Positions 52,391 to 61,599 of a stretch of DNA of 64,000 bases are shown here, one piece after another. The notes beneath the pieces were generated by a model. That model worked only from the letters and a program-made list of their open reading frames with translations. It was not told where the DNA came from and searched no databases. Numbering within the stretch: position 1 is the first letter of the stretch; every line of letters begins with the position of its first letter. The position numbers and the translations under genes are program-made. The DNA lies in the NCBI GenBank assembly GCA_016177735.1, contig JACOUS010000014.1, positions 1 to 64,000 of the forward strand, written 5' to 3'. The stretch comes from Ignavibacteriales bacterium (GTDB lineage: Bacteria > Bacteroidota > Ignavibacteria > Ignavibacteriales > Melioribacteraceae).

Positions 52391-55300
52391 TTATTTCCAT
52401 GGTAAAATAAATCTTAATACTCTGCTACTTCCTTTTATACCTTTTTCCCACACATTGATCTGGAAGTGGGACCATTTTCCAAGGTTTGTACCAAGAAATC
52501 TGAAAGTATGATGTGCACCATGAACAGCTGCTTTAAAGCCATAATTCTCAGCTAATGCACCTGTCAAAGCTCCACCTACATATCCAATTGCAAAACCAGC
52601 AACTCCCTGCATTAATATTTCTTCCCATGTACCCCCTGTTAGTGCAGACGTACCGGCAGATACCAAAGCTGAAACAGCTCCTGCTTGAAGTAGTGCCATT
52701 TGTGTAGAGCCAATTGTGGTGCCTTCAGCATCATTTTTATTTACCGGATCATTTAGGACATAGCCGTAAAGATTATTATCTCCTCCAGAGAATAATATTG
52801 GATCTTTAGAAACCCATCTACCAACTTTCGAATCATAATCTCTTGCGCCAAATCTTACAAGACCAGTTTGTTCGTCGGTCAAACCGCCGGCATAGCCAAA
52901 GGGTAAATCTCCATTTTCTAAATTGTTATTATTTCCATACTCATCATAATTATTTTTAACAACTATTTCACCCGTAACTGTGTTGATTATAATTCTCGGA
53001 CTACCTAAATGATCACTTATTATCTTAAATGTTGTATCATGTTTTGTATAGTAATCCGGTATGTTACTCTTGGTTGCGTAAACAAAACGGGCAGTTACAT
53101 TATTTGCAGAGTCAAGTTCTGCTATTGGGCTTAGTTCTCCGCTATACAACCAACGCTTTTCAACAATGCCGTTTACTCTTTTTGCTATTCTTCTGTTGTT
53201 CGCATCAACAACGTATTCAATACTGCTTCCACTTGGTAAATTAGCCAGTAACAAATTACCCAAATTATCGTAAGAGTAATGTGTTGTATCAGTTCCTTCA
53301 TACTTCTTGACTAAATAACCATTCTTGTTATAAATATAATGTTCGTTTCCATACTGCAGCAGCCTATCTTGTTCATCATAAACACCTTTCGTAGAATCTG
53401 TACCAACAACTTTAGCCAGACGGTTGCCGTTGCTGTCGTAAATATAATTTGCAGTTACTGCTCCATCTTTTTTTACCTCAATCAACCTTCCGGCATTGTC
53501 GTAATCGTAATTAAATACATTTGTTGTTCCGTTGTTTGTTTCGGTCAATTGCGTAATTCTGCCAAGATCATCTCTAACATATTCTGTGCTAAACAAAGTT
53601 GTACCGCTTCTTTGCGCCGTGTAAGTTTTTAACTCTCCGAAATCTGTGTAAGTGTAAGCGCTTGTAATATTGCCAAGAGTATCTGCAATTAACTGCCCGG
53701 CACTGCTGTATTTCATTTTTTGTGCGCCGGCTTGCGTCATCAATCCATCTTTATCGTAAGCAAATGCTGCAGCGTTGGCACCGTTAATTGTCTGTTGTGT
53801 TACTCTGAAATCGTTGTTGTACGTAAGTCCCACACTTCCGTTAACATTTCCTTTCCATGTTTCGGATTTGGGGAGTGAGCCATCGTAAGCGTAGCTTAAT
53901 GTATCTCCGCCGCTTGTGGTTACTTGTGTTACCTGTCCGCTCTGCGTGTTATAGTTATAGGTAATAATGCCTCTATCATAAGCAATACTTTTAACACGGC
54001 TGCTGCTTGTGCAGTTACAGTTATCGGTATCATAAATCATCTGCACGGCGCTTGCATCCGGGTAAACGGTGCGTAATAGTTTTCCATCTTCATCATAAAC
54101 GTAGCGTATTGCGTTAAGAGAATCTAAATCCACAACCGGCGGTTTGTAGCCGGTTTTTTTATCGCTCTTATCAAACTCAAAAACATGCGCTGTTTTGCCC
54201 GGTGGTACAATGGAAGTTAAATTACCTTTTGCATCGTAATTAAAGCGCGCGCTTCTTCCATCTTTAAAAACATAGCGCGTTAATCTGCCGGCGTTATCAT
54301 ACTGCATACTATCGGCTTGCCACATCGGGTCTGTGGAACTAACCAAACGGTCTTTGCTGTCGTAAAAATAAAACTCGGTACGCTCTGTGCCGGTAGTTTC
54401 CGGGTAGTGCACTTTGCGTGTTAGTTTGTTTTGCATGTAATAGTATTCAACTTCTCCGGCGCCGGGTATAATTTCTTTAATAAGGCGTCCCTTCTCGTCA
54501 TAGAATTTTTCTGTAATGCGTCCTTCGACAGAGGTAGATTTAACATAATTATTGACGCCGTCAACTTTGTTTGTGTATTCGGTCTTAAATGTTTTTGTAT
54601 TAACAACAACATCTTCCGTCATGCTTTTAACGGCAGTGCCCTCCATCGCGGTAACGGTTCTTGTTTGTGTTTGTATATTGGTTAAACCAGCCGGAGTTTT
54701 GGTAGTGGTTTTTGAAGCAAGAGGAACTTCAACACCAAAGCGCGGGTCGAAACCGGTTTCTGTTATTGATTTTGAACCGTCGGGAAGATTAAGCGTATCA
54801 ACAAAGGTGGTCAAATCCTTTACATTTATGGTAACGCCTTGTGCGTTGGTAACTTCACGTTTAATGTCTTTTGTTAACTGGTTATAAATTCTATGAACAA
54901 CTTTTTCGCCAAGTGGTTTTGTTTCGGTAACAGTATAGCCATCGGTAGTTTTTTGTTTTGAATAAGTAACAGCTCCTTCATCCGGCACTTGCTTGCTTGT
55001 TAATCTGCCCTGTGCATCATAACCGAATAAAGAGGAGTTATTTTTCGGATCGGTAAATTGAGAAAGCAAACCGCCCGTCATGTAACCAAGTCCAACTGTT
55101 TCATTATTCGGGTTTGAAACAGAAGACAAATATCCGTCAATATTAACAGCCAGTTCAGTACGTTCACCGCGCGGAGAAATGATTGCAGTTGCGCTGCCGG
55201 CAGTATCGCGTTCGATTGTAGTAACCAAACTATCAACATCGGTAATAGTAATAAGCTTTCCTTTTGCATCGTAGCCAAACGTAAAAAGTTTTTTAGCGGT

Positions 55301-58300
55301 TAGCGCATCTTCGGTTCTAATATGTTTGCCGCTGTTGTTGAAGAAATATTTTTCCTTACCGGAATTAGAGTTAACGGAATATTCATCCAAAGTTTTGCCT
55401 GCACCGACAAAGGTTAGTTTACGAATAAGGTTTCCTAATTCTTCTGTAAAGAAAATACTTCCATCAGGACCGGTTTTCAATCCATTAGGGAAATTGAGAG
55501 AAGCAATTCTTGCCGGAGTTCCGGTTTTACTGCTTGGCTGCTGGGTTGTAGTCTTTCCAGCTAATAAATTATTTATATAATCCGGTGTAATAATACCAAT
55601 CCTCAAACCTTGACCGGCTGCATTTTGCAATGAGTAACAAATGCTGCAATTCCTATCAAAAGTTAATCCCCTTAATTCTTGTGTGTAAACCTGGCTTGCT
55701 GTTTTACCTTCTTCAAAAACAGTTCCATAGCCGCCTTTAGTAATTTTGTGTAATCTGCCATCTTTGCCAAGTTTCAAAATTATATTTCTAAGTGGATTTT
55801 CGAAACCATAGTTTTGCGTTGATAAAATATAAAGATCGCCATCGGGACCGAATTGCAAATCATCCACTTTATCAATTCTTACCTGTGTAGCCGGGACACT
55901 TTGCGGATTTGCAACCAAAGTTTCAACACCTCCGGCAACAGTTGTAATAATTCCATCCGGATCAACTTTTCTTATTCTTGTTGGAGAATATTTTGGAGTA
56001 GCTGGAATACTTGCTAGCCAATTCTGGTCAGATATGTACATACTGCCGTCGGGTCCAAATTCTAACGCGTTCGGCCGCCATAGTTTAGCTTCAAATGCTG
56101 GTCCTCCATCGCCTGCAAAACCATAACCGCTATTTCCTATTACTGTTGTAATAATTCCATTTGTATCAACTTTTCTAAGTCTGGATTGATACCCGCCCTG
56201 AAGAATAAAAAGATTACCGGCTTTATCTACTGCTATGTTTGTAGGTTCATACAATTGTGCAGACGTTGCCGGACCTCCATCGCCTGCTGATCCGCTTTGT
56301 CCGTTTCCGGCAACTGTAGAAATAATTCCATCCGGATTAATTTTTCTTATTCTGTTTGCATCCCGTTCAATAAAGAAGACAGAACCATCTGAGGCGATTG
56401 CAAGTTTTGTTGGTGTTGCAATTCTAGTACTGGTTGCTAATACATTGTTGGACCCGGAACCATATAAACCGTTTCCACCAATTGTTTCAACTACGTATCC
56501 AAGTTTATCATTAATCTTGTTTTGACCGCTTCCAAGATAAACTGTGTTTGTAACTTGATCGAAACCATTGTGAATGTTAAGATTCCATCCGCCAAGCGTT
56601 GCCGCACGGTTATCAACTCCGCCAACCACTTCTTGTGCACACTGCCATAAAGTTGTTGTTTCTCTTGAGTATATATTTGGAATAGAAATGCCGCTCATTG
56701 AACCAAAGCTGCTGATCGAACCATTCGGAACTTGATAGTTTGATAAATGAATGTAACCAATTAATATATCGGCTTTCTGTCTTCCCGGTGCTACTCTGCC
56801 AAACGCGTCTTTGCCATCCCAAATAAATGTGTGAGATAAATTTGGAGCTGCTGCATATTCAAACTCTTTTTCAACACCCAGTACTGTAACCTTAAGTATA
56901 ACTTTTACCAAACTAGGCTGAAGTGTTGCGCCGGTTAATTGAATAATAAGCTGGCTTTTTCTTCCTTCTACTCTATCGCTTGAATATGTAAGACTATATG
57001 GAGTGCCCGCTATCCCAATCTCTTTGTGTAGTGTTTGATTAAGAACATCAACTCCCGGGGATGGAGAGAGGGATCCATATTTATCTTCATTAACAAATCT
57101 TTCTATTCTTTCCACTTTTGGTGTTTCAGCATTATCCGGTTGAATTGTCGCAAATCCTTGATCGATAATTCCAAATTCATTTAGGCGGGTTCTCCAGACC
57201 GTTTGACCAACATTAAAAACGGATGATATGTAACTTCGTTCTGCATCTGTAATACCAAGGGAATCTAATTTTGCTGCACTTGCAATTGCATCATCAGTGG
57301 TTATTGAGATGTCTGCAAGGTTGTTCGTAACACCAACAATTTTAATTACTGTTCCGTTTTCACGCGGCAGCCACCCTAAAATTTCCCAGTCCCAGATACC
57401 TGTTGGGACCGAAGTTCCTACCGGAAAGCCAATAAAATTTTCTGTAAATAATCTTACCGGTTTATCAAAGGCAACATTTTTTGCTTTTACCGAAAGGGCT
57501 TCATCTGCAGTCAATTCGGTGCAGTATGTATAACTTACTGATGGAGGTAAATCCGCCGGCATTGCTTTTGTACCATACTGCCCAACAGTATATTCAGTTG
57601 CTCTTGCTGTTATAGAATCCAATTGTTGTGTGGAGTTATCGGGAAGCGTCATTGTTGTAATCGTACCTTGTTCAAAGAAAATAGTTGCCCGTCTGCTTCC
57701 TTCCGAATCGGTACTAATACTTGATTGTAAAATCTGGAACGGATCCGAAAAATTCACTACTTCTGCTTGCTGATCAATTTGAACAAGAGCAACGGTATCG
57801 AGTACAACAAAACGGTTCCATGGTGAATCGAATATTCTGTTTGCCGGACGATATCCGTTCCTTTCAAAATTTACGGATAAATAACCGCCGGCATTCAAGC
57901 CGAAATCATACTTGCCGTCTGCGCGTGTAAATGTGTATCCCCACTCGGGATGGTTGGGCGAATAAACTTTAACACCGGGTAAAGGTTCTCCGTTTGTTTT
58001 TATTACAGTCCCCCGAACAACACCAACTCTTTGTTCTTCAATTGAACCGGGAGTGACTTCATATTGAACGGCATTTGCACCGCTCCAAATAAAATTATTA
58101 GCATCATAGAATGTTTTAGCATAAGAATCATCGATTGGCGGCGCTGTTAATGCCGGATCGGGTGGAATAATAATCGGCTGATAATTAACAACTCGATTTG
58201 TAACAGTTAAATTCCCGGCAGCATCCACCGCATCAATTTCAATATTATTGACACCTGAATTTAACGGCAATAGATAGTTGAAACCGCCGGTTTGATTAAG

Positions 58301-60415
58301 TGCAATAACCGCATTATTTATTTTCAACGTTACTGAAACAGAATCAGTTACAGACCCTATTACATGAACCGCTGCATTGTCGGTCTCATAATTGTTCGGC
58401 GGATAAATAATTGTAAGCACCGGATTTTGTCGATCCAATCTAATTGCCCTGTTTACCAAAGAAATATTTCCGGCGGCATCTTCAGCTTTAACAATTATGG
58501 AATTCATTCCTTCTGTCAGAATCAATTGCTTGCTAAAATTACCTGAAGATACAAGCATAGTATCAAGATTTACGGTGAGTGCAACTCTTGTTGAATCCGT
58601 AACAGTTCCGGTAACGTAAAGCGTATCCAGATTTGTAATGAAACTATCGTTCGGATTAATCACAAAAAGCTGAGGCGGCGTTGTATCCAGTCTTACAATT
58701 TTTACCATTGAGGAAGTATTACCGGCTTTGTCTTCTGCTTTCACTATTATGTTATTAATTCCTTCGATCAACTGAACATTGCCGGTAAAATTACCGCTGC
58801 TATCAACCGCAGCAGTATCGTTGTTAATTGTTACAATAGATTTTACATCATCCACATTGCCGTTTACCGTTGCTTGTATTTTATTCGTAATCAAACTATC
58901 TAACGGTGAGCTTAAAACAAGTACCGGCATTCCGGTATCAAGCGTTACGGTTCTTATTACTACAACGCTATCGCCCGAATTATTATAAGCAGTTATGCGA
59001 ATAATATTTGTTCCTTCCGTCAGATTTACATTACTGCCGAACGTTCCGTCCGGATTTACCGTAACAGGATTGCCGTTTATCCTAACCGTGTTTGACACAT
59101 TTGCAACGTTTCCGTTAACATTAATTATCGTTTGATTAGTCAACGAACTATCTTGAGGTTGCATAACAGTTAGTAGCGGTTCAGCTTCTTTTGTTGTAAA
59201 ACTCCAAGCTGTTGACCATGAACTTGTTCCGCTTGAGTTTACAGCATTCACCCGCCAATAAAAAGTTGTTGCACTATCCAAGTTTGTTAAATTAAATGAT
59301 GTACCGGTAATGCCGGTTGTGTTTGTTACTAAATTATTGAATTGATTATCCGTCGAAACTTGTAATCCATACGAAACTGCACTTTGAGAAGTATTCCACG
59401 TAAGAGTTGGATTTAATAAAATGTTAGCTGCACCGTTTGACGGCAAAGCAAGTACCGGCGCTTCAGGTGTTTGGCTTTGTGAAGAAGTGCCGCTTGTAAA
59501 ATTCCATGTCGTTGACCAATCACTTGTTCCCGAAGATGTTGCCGCATTAACTCTCCAATAGTATGGTGTCAAAATATATAAACCGTTTGCTGTGTACGAT
59601 GAAGATGTTAAGCCGCTAACGTCAACCTGAGGTGAACCAAAATAATCCGAAGTTGCGATCTGTATTCGATATGTTGCACCTTCAACTGAATTCCACGTGA
59701 AAGTATTATTCGTGGGAACGTCTGTAGCAGTATTAACAGGTGAAATTAAAGTAGGTCCGGGATTACCGTTACTGCCGCCGGGCAAACCGGTAGTAAACTG
59801 CCATGCATCCGAATATTGGATTCCGCTCGATGTGTTTGCCCCTACACGCCAATAATATGTGGTGGAATAATAGAGACCGGCAACTTGATATGAAGTTGTT
59901 GAAATATTATCAGCATCGATCTGATTCGATGTAAAACTTGGTGAGCCTGAAATTTGGAGTCTGTAAGATGTTGCACCGGAATACGTATTCCACTGAAAAG
60001 TGTTTGTGCTTTGAATATCAGTTGCATTATTTGCCGGGAAAACCAGCGCAGGTCCTCCGGTGCTTTGTGTTGATTGTCCAGTTGTGAATTGCCAAACTGA
60101 AGAGAATTCGGTACCACTTGTTGTAGTTGCACTAACTCGCCAAAAATAAGAAGTATATGCATACAATCCGGAAGCTTGATAAGAATTAGTAGTCAAATTA
60201 CTTACGTCAATCTGATTCCACCAGAAACCTGAACCGGTGGAGATTTGAATTCTGTAAACCGCATTTGGTATTAGTGACCAGGTAAAAGTTTGGTTTGTGT
60301 AAACGTTTGTTGCCCCGTTGGAAGGCGATACTAAAGTAGAAGCAGTTTGTGCGCTTGTAAAAGACACAACAAAGGAGAATAGAAGAGCACAAATAAATAC
60401 CCTTTGCTTTTTCAT
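52391..60415 (-). CDS. Giant secreted RHS/YD-repeat protein with teneurin-like architecture
   Basis: The 2,674-residue protein starts at the ATG at 60415 (GGAG nine bases upstream; the longer frame from 60547 adds 44 charged residues before a perfect signal peptide, KKQRVFICALLFSFVVSF). In order: four fibronectin-III-like repeats (about 25-410), four Ig-like repeats with GNVxDxxxxTxN and VKAEDxAGN (415-748), a carboxypeptidase-regulatory-like domain (795-870), a region with RHS-like framework, NHL repeats (about 1310-1670; GGPATSAQLYEPTNIAVDKA), YD repeats (about 1700-2440; NYDAKGNLTS, YDNAGRLTRY), the junction block PFGYAGGLTDEQTGLVRFGA (about 2503), and a 112-residue C-terminal domain with HGAHHTFRFLG and WSHFQINVW. 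The last domain is the probable toxin. FN3 plus Ig plus NHL plus YD strongly resembles teneurins and TccC-like toxins. An immunity-like gene and three spare tips follow. Confidence 0.85.
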   Translation of the reverse strand: MKKQRVFICALLFSFVVSFTSAQTASTLVSPSNGATNVYTNQTFTWSLIPNAVYRIQISTGSGFWWNQIDVSNLTTNSYQASGLYAYTSYFWRVSATTTSGTEFSSVWQFTTGQSTQSTGGPALVFPANNATDIQSTNTFQWNTYSGATSYRLQISGSPSFTSNQIDADNISTTSYQVAGLYYSTTYYWRVGANTSSGIQYSDAWQFTTGLPGGSNGNPGPTLISPVNTATDVPTNNTFTWNSVEGATYRIQIATSDYFGSPQVDVSGLTSSSYTANGLYILTPYYWRVNAATSSGTSDWSTTWNFTSGTSSQSQTPEAPVLALPSNGAANILLNPTLTWNTSQSAVSYGLQVSTDNQFNNLVTNTTGITGTSFNLTNLDSATTFYWRVNAVNSSGTSSWSTAWSFTTKEAEPLLTVMQPQDSSLTNQTIINVNGNVANVSNTVRINGNPVTVNPDGTFGSNVNLTEGTNIIRITAYNNSGDSVVVIRTVTLDTGMPVLVLSSPLDSLITNKIQATVNGNVDDVKSIVTINNDTAAVDSSGNFTGNVQLIEGINNIIVKAEDKAGNTSSMVKIVRLDTTPPQLFVINPNDSFITNLDTLYVTGTVTDSTRVALTVNLDTMLVSSGNFSKQLILTEGMNSIIVKAEDAAGNISLVNRAIRLDRQNPVLTIIYPPNNYETDNAAVHVIGSVTDSVSVTLKINNAVIALNQTGGFNYLLPLNSGVNNIEIDAVDAAGNLTVTNRVVNYQPIIIPPDPALTAPPIDDSYAKTFYDANNFIWSGANAVQYEVTPGSIEEQRVGVVRGTVIKTNGEPLPGVKVYSPNHPEWGYTFTRADGKYDFGLNAGGYLSVNFERNGYRPANRIFDSPWNRFVVLDTVALVQIDQQAEVVNFSDPFQILQSSISTDSEGSRRATIFFEQGTITTMTLPDNSTQQLDSITARATEYTVGQYGTKAMPADLPPSVSYTYCTELTADEALSVKAKNVAFDKPVRLFTENFIGFPVGTSVPTGIWDWEILGWLPRENGTVIKIVGVTNNLADISITTDDAIASAAKLDSLGITDAERSYISSVFNVGQTVWRTRLNEFGIIDQGFATIQPDNAETPKVERIERFVNEDKYGSLSPSPGVDVLNQTLHKEIGIAGTPYSLTYSSDRVEGRKSQLIIQLTGATLQPSLVKVILKVTVLGVEKEFEYAAAPNLSHTFIWDGKDAFGRVAPGRQKADILIGYIHLSNYQVPNGSISSFGSMSGISIPNIYSRETTTLWQCAQEVVGGVDNRAATLGGWNLNIHNGFDQVTNTVYLGSGQNKINDKLGYVVETIGGNGLYGSGSNNVLATSTRIATPTKLAIASDGSVFFIERDANRIRKINPDGIISTVAGNGQSGSAGDGGPATSAQLYEPTNIAVDKAGNLFILQGGYQSRLRKVDTNGIITTVIGNSGYGFAGDGGPAFEAKLWRPNALEFGPDGSMYISDQNWLASIPATPKYSPTRIRKVDPDGIITTVAGGVETLVANPQSVPATQVRIDKVDDLQFGPDGDLYILSTQNYGFENPLRNIILKLGKDGRLHKITKGGYGTVFEEGKTASQVYTQELRGLTFDRNCSICYSLQNAAGQGLRIGIITPDYINNLLAGKTTTQQPSSKTGTPARIASLNFPNGLKTGPDGSIFFTEELGNLIRKLTFVGAGKTLDEYSVNSNSGKEKYFFNNSGKHIRTEDALTAKKLFTFGYDAKGKLITITDVDSLVTTIERDTAGSATAIISPRGERTELAVNIDGYLSSVSNPNNETVGLGYMTGGLLSQFTDPKNNSSLFGYDAQGRLTSKQVPDEGAVTYSKQKTTDGYTVTETKPLGEKVVHRIYNQLTKDIKREVTNAQGVTINVKDLTTFVDTLNLPDGSKSITETGFDPRFGVEVPLASKTTTKTPAGLTNIQTQTRTVTAMEGTAVKSMTEDVVVNTKTFKTEYTNKVDGVNNYVKSTSVEGRITEKFYDEKGRLIKEIIPGAGEVEYYYMQNKLTRKVHYPETTGTERTEFYFYDSKDRLVSSTDPMWQADSMQYDNAGRLTRYVFKDGRSARFNYDAKGNLTSIVPPGKTAHVFEFDKSDKKTGYKPPVVDLDSLNAIRYVYDEDGKLLRTVYPDASAVQMIYDTDNCNCTSSSRVKSIAYDRGIITYNYNTQSGQVTQVTTSGGDTLSYAYDGSLPKSETWKGNVNGSVGLTYNNDFRVTQQTINGANAAAFAYDKDGLMTQAGAQKMKYSSAGQLIADTLGNITSAYTYTDFGELKTYTAQRSGTTLFSTEYVRDDLGRITQLTETNNGTTNVFNYDYDNAGRLIEVKKDGAVTANYIYDSNGNRLAKVVGTDSTKGVYDEQDRLLQYGNEHYIYNKNGYLVKKYEGTDTTHYSYDNLGNLLLANLPSGSSIEYVVDANNRRIAKRVNGIVEKRWLYSGELSPIAELDSANNVTARFVYATKSNIPDYYTKHDTTFKIISDHLGSPRIIINTVTGEIVVKNNYDEYGNNNNLENGDLPFGYAGGLTDEQTGLVRFGARDYDSKVGRWVSKDPILFSGGDNNLYGYVLNDPVNKNDAEGTTIGSTQMALLQAGAVSALVSAGTSALTGGTWEEILMQGVAGFAIGYVGGALTGALAENYGFKAAVHGAHHTFRFLGTNLGKWSHFQINVWEKGIKGSSRVLRFILPWK

Positions 60416-60543
60416 TATACTTACTCCGTTATGTGAGTTTAAGTTTATATCAAAAAATTTTGGTGCGGTTGTAACTTTTATATGATTAAAAAAATCCTCT
60501 TTTGCCCTCGCGGATTGTTTTATTCTAAGTTGTCCTTTCTTGA

Positions 60544-61065
60544 TCAATTCTTAATACTAATTTCTTTTTCAACCCCGTTCTCAGTAATCACAACTTTTGC
60601 TCTGTTGATCTCTTTAATAACTATGCTTAAGTAACTTTCTCCTTCGCGCATGAAAACGGTCTTTCTGTTTGTCATGTCCTCAAGTATAGCCAGTTTGCTT
60701 GCATCATTAATAAGTGTTCCTGAAATCGTATAATTAATAGCTGGGGTTACAGATGCTACACTGATAACTTTTTCTTTCTTTGTTTTAACTGGTGTAGTAT
60801 TAATCTGCCGCATTGCATCGTGCTTTTTACCGAAAACAAACGGGTCCCTTACAAGTTGAATATATTCTACACCGGTTGTGCCATATGAGATTTGTTTTTG
60901 AAAATCAGTTTCATCCAAATCATCCGTTGGTACCATTATCTCGGGAAAGTTATCACCGGAGGAATTATAATATCCATCTATATTATATATGATAATTCCC
61001 CAGATTACGATTGTAACAACAATAAGCGGAATGAGCAGTTTATTTTTCCCTTGTTTGATTTTCAT
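60544..61065 (-). CDS. PilP/GspC-like inner-membrane protein
   Basis: The 173-residue protein has a Lys-rich start and one membrane helix (LLIPLIVVTIVIWGIIIYNI). A periplasmic part ends in YTISGTLINDASKLAILEDM and a short HR-type domain (FMREGESYLSIVIKEINRAK), as in PilP/GspC proteins that link the inner-membrane platform to the secretin. It ends 129 bases before the giant RHS start codon on the same strand, after PilO-like, PilM/N-like and secretin genes. Confidence 0.65.
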   Translation of the reverse strand: MKIKQGKNKLLIPLIVVTIVIWGIIIYNIDGYYNSSGDNFPEIMVPTDDLDETDFQKQISYGTTGVEYIQLVRDPFVFGKKHDAMRQINTTPVKTKKEKVISVASVTPAINYTISGTLINDASKLAILEDMTNRKTVFMREGESYLSIVIKEINRAKVVITENGVEKEISIKN

Positions 61066-61068
61066 ATT

Positions 61069-61599
61069 CTATATATTCAAGTAAATTTCAAGATGAAGTT
61101 TAATATCAAGTGATCCTCCTAAAGATTCACCGCTTATCATTGTGAGTTTTTTAATCAACATCACCTTGGAAGAATTTTCAAGAGAGCGAACGTAGTTATA
61201 AAAATTTTCATACCGTGCCGATATATTTATGTCAACCGGCTGCAGCCAAAGGTTATTGTTTCTGATAATCTTGCCGGGTTTTATTTCTCTAATATTGACT
61301 TTGGTTCGTTGTGCCGCCGAATCAACAAAACTGAGTATATCCGATATGTTTCTGCTTCTTTCATAATCCGAAACTACACGACCTATTTTTCTTTTTAATG
61401 CTTTATTTCGTACACCGTATTCGCTAATCAATTCGTCGTTTTCCTTATTTGAATCAATTTTATATTTCTGTACTATCAGATCAATAGTAAGTCCGGCTAC
61501 ATTGTAAATACGAGGCGCGATCTCAAACAAAAAAATTATACTCACACAAGCAATCGAGAGAAAAATTATGTTTTTCCACTTCTTATTCTTTATCAGCAT
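61069..61599 (-). CDS. PilO/GspM-like inner-membrane protein
   Basis: The 176-residue protein has one N-terminal membrane helix (NIIFLSIACVSIIFLFEIAP), a coiled region and a ferredoxin-like periplasmic domain that includes RYENFYNYVRSLENSSKVML and INISARYENFYNYV. This is the PilO/GspM layout. It starts inside the end of the PilM/N-like gene (17-base overlap) and is followed after a few bases by the PilP/GspC-like gene. Confidence 0.65.
   Translation of the reverse strand: MLIKNKKWKNIIFLSIACVSIIFLFEIAPRIYNVAGLTIDLIVQKYKIDSNKENDELISEYGVRNKALKRKIGRVVSDYERSRNISDILSFVDSAAQRTKVNIREIKPGKIIRNNNLWLQPVDINISARYENFYNYVRSLENSSKVMLIKKLTMISGESLGGSLDIKLHLEIYLNI

Noticed and set aside
53100-55300. Repeated sequence in the giant gene considered as a CRISPR or satellite
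   Set aside because: The repeats are degenerate YD protein repeats in one open frame.
60416-60547. Upstream extension of the giant RHS frame by 44 codons
   Set aside because: It would put a charged stretch in front of a clear signal peptide, and the ATG at 60415 has its own ribosome site.
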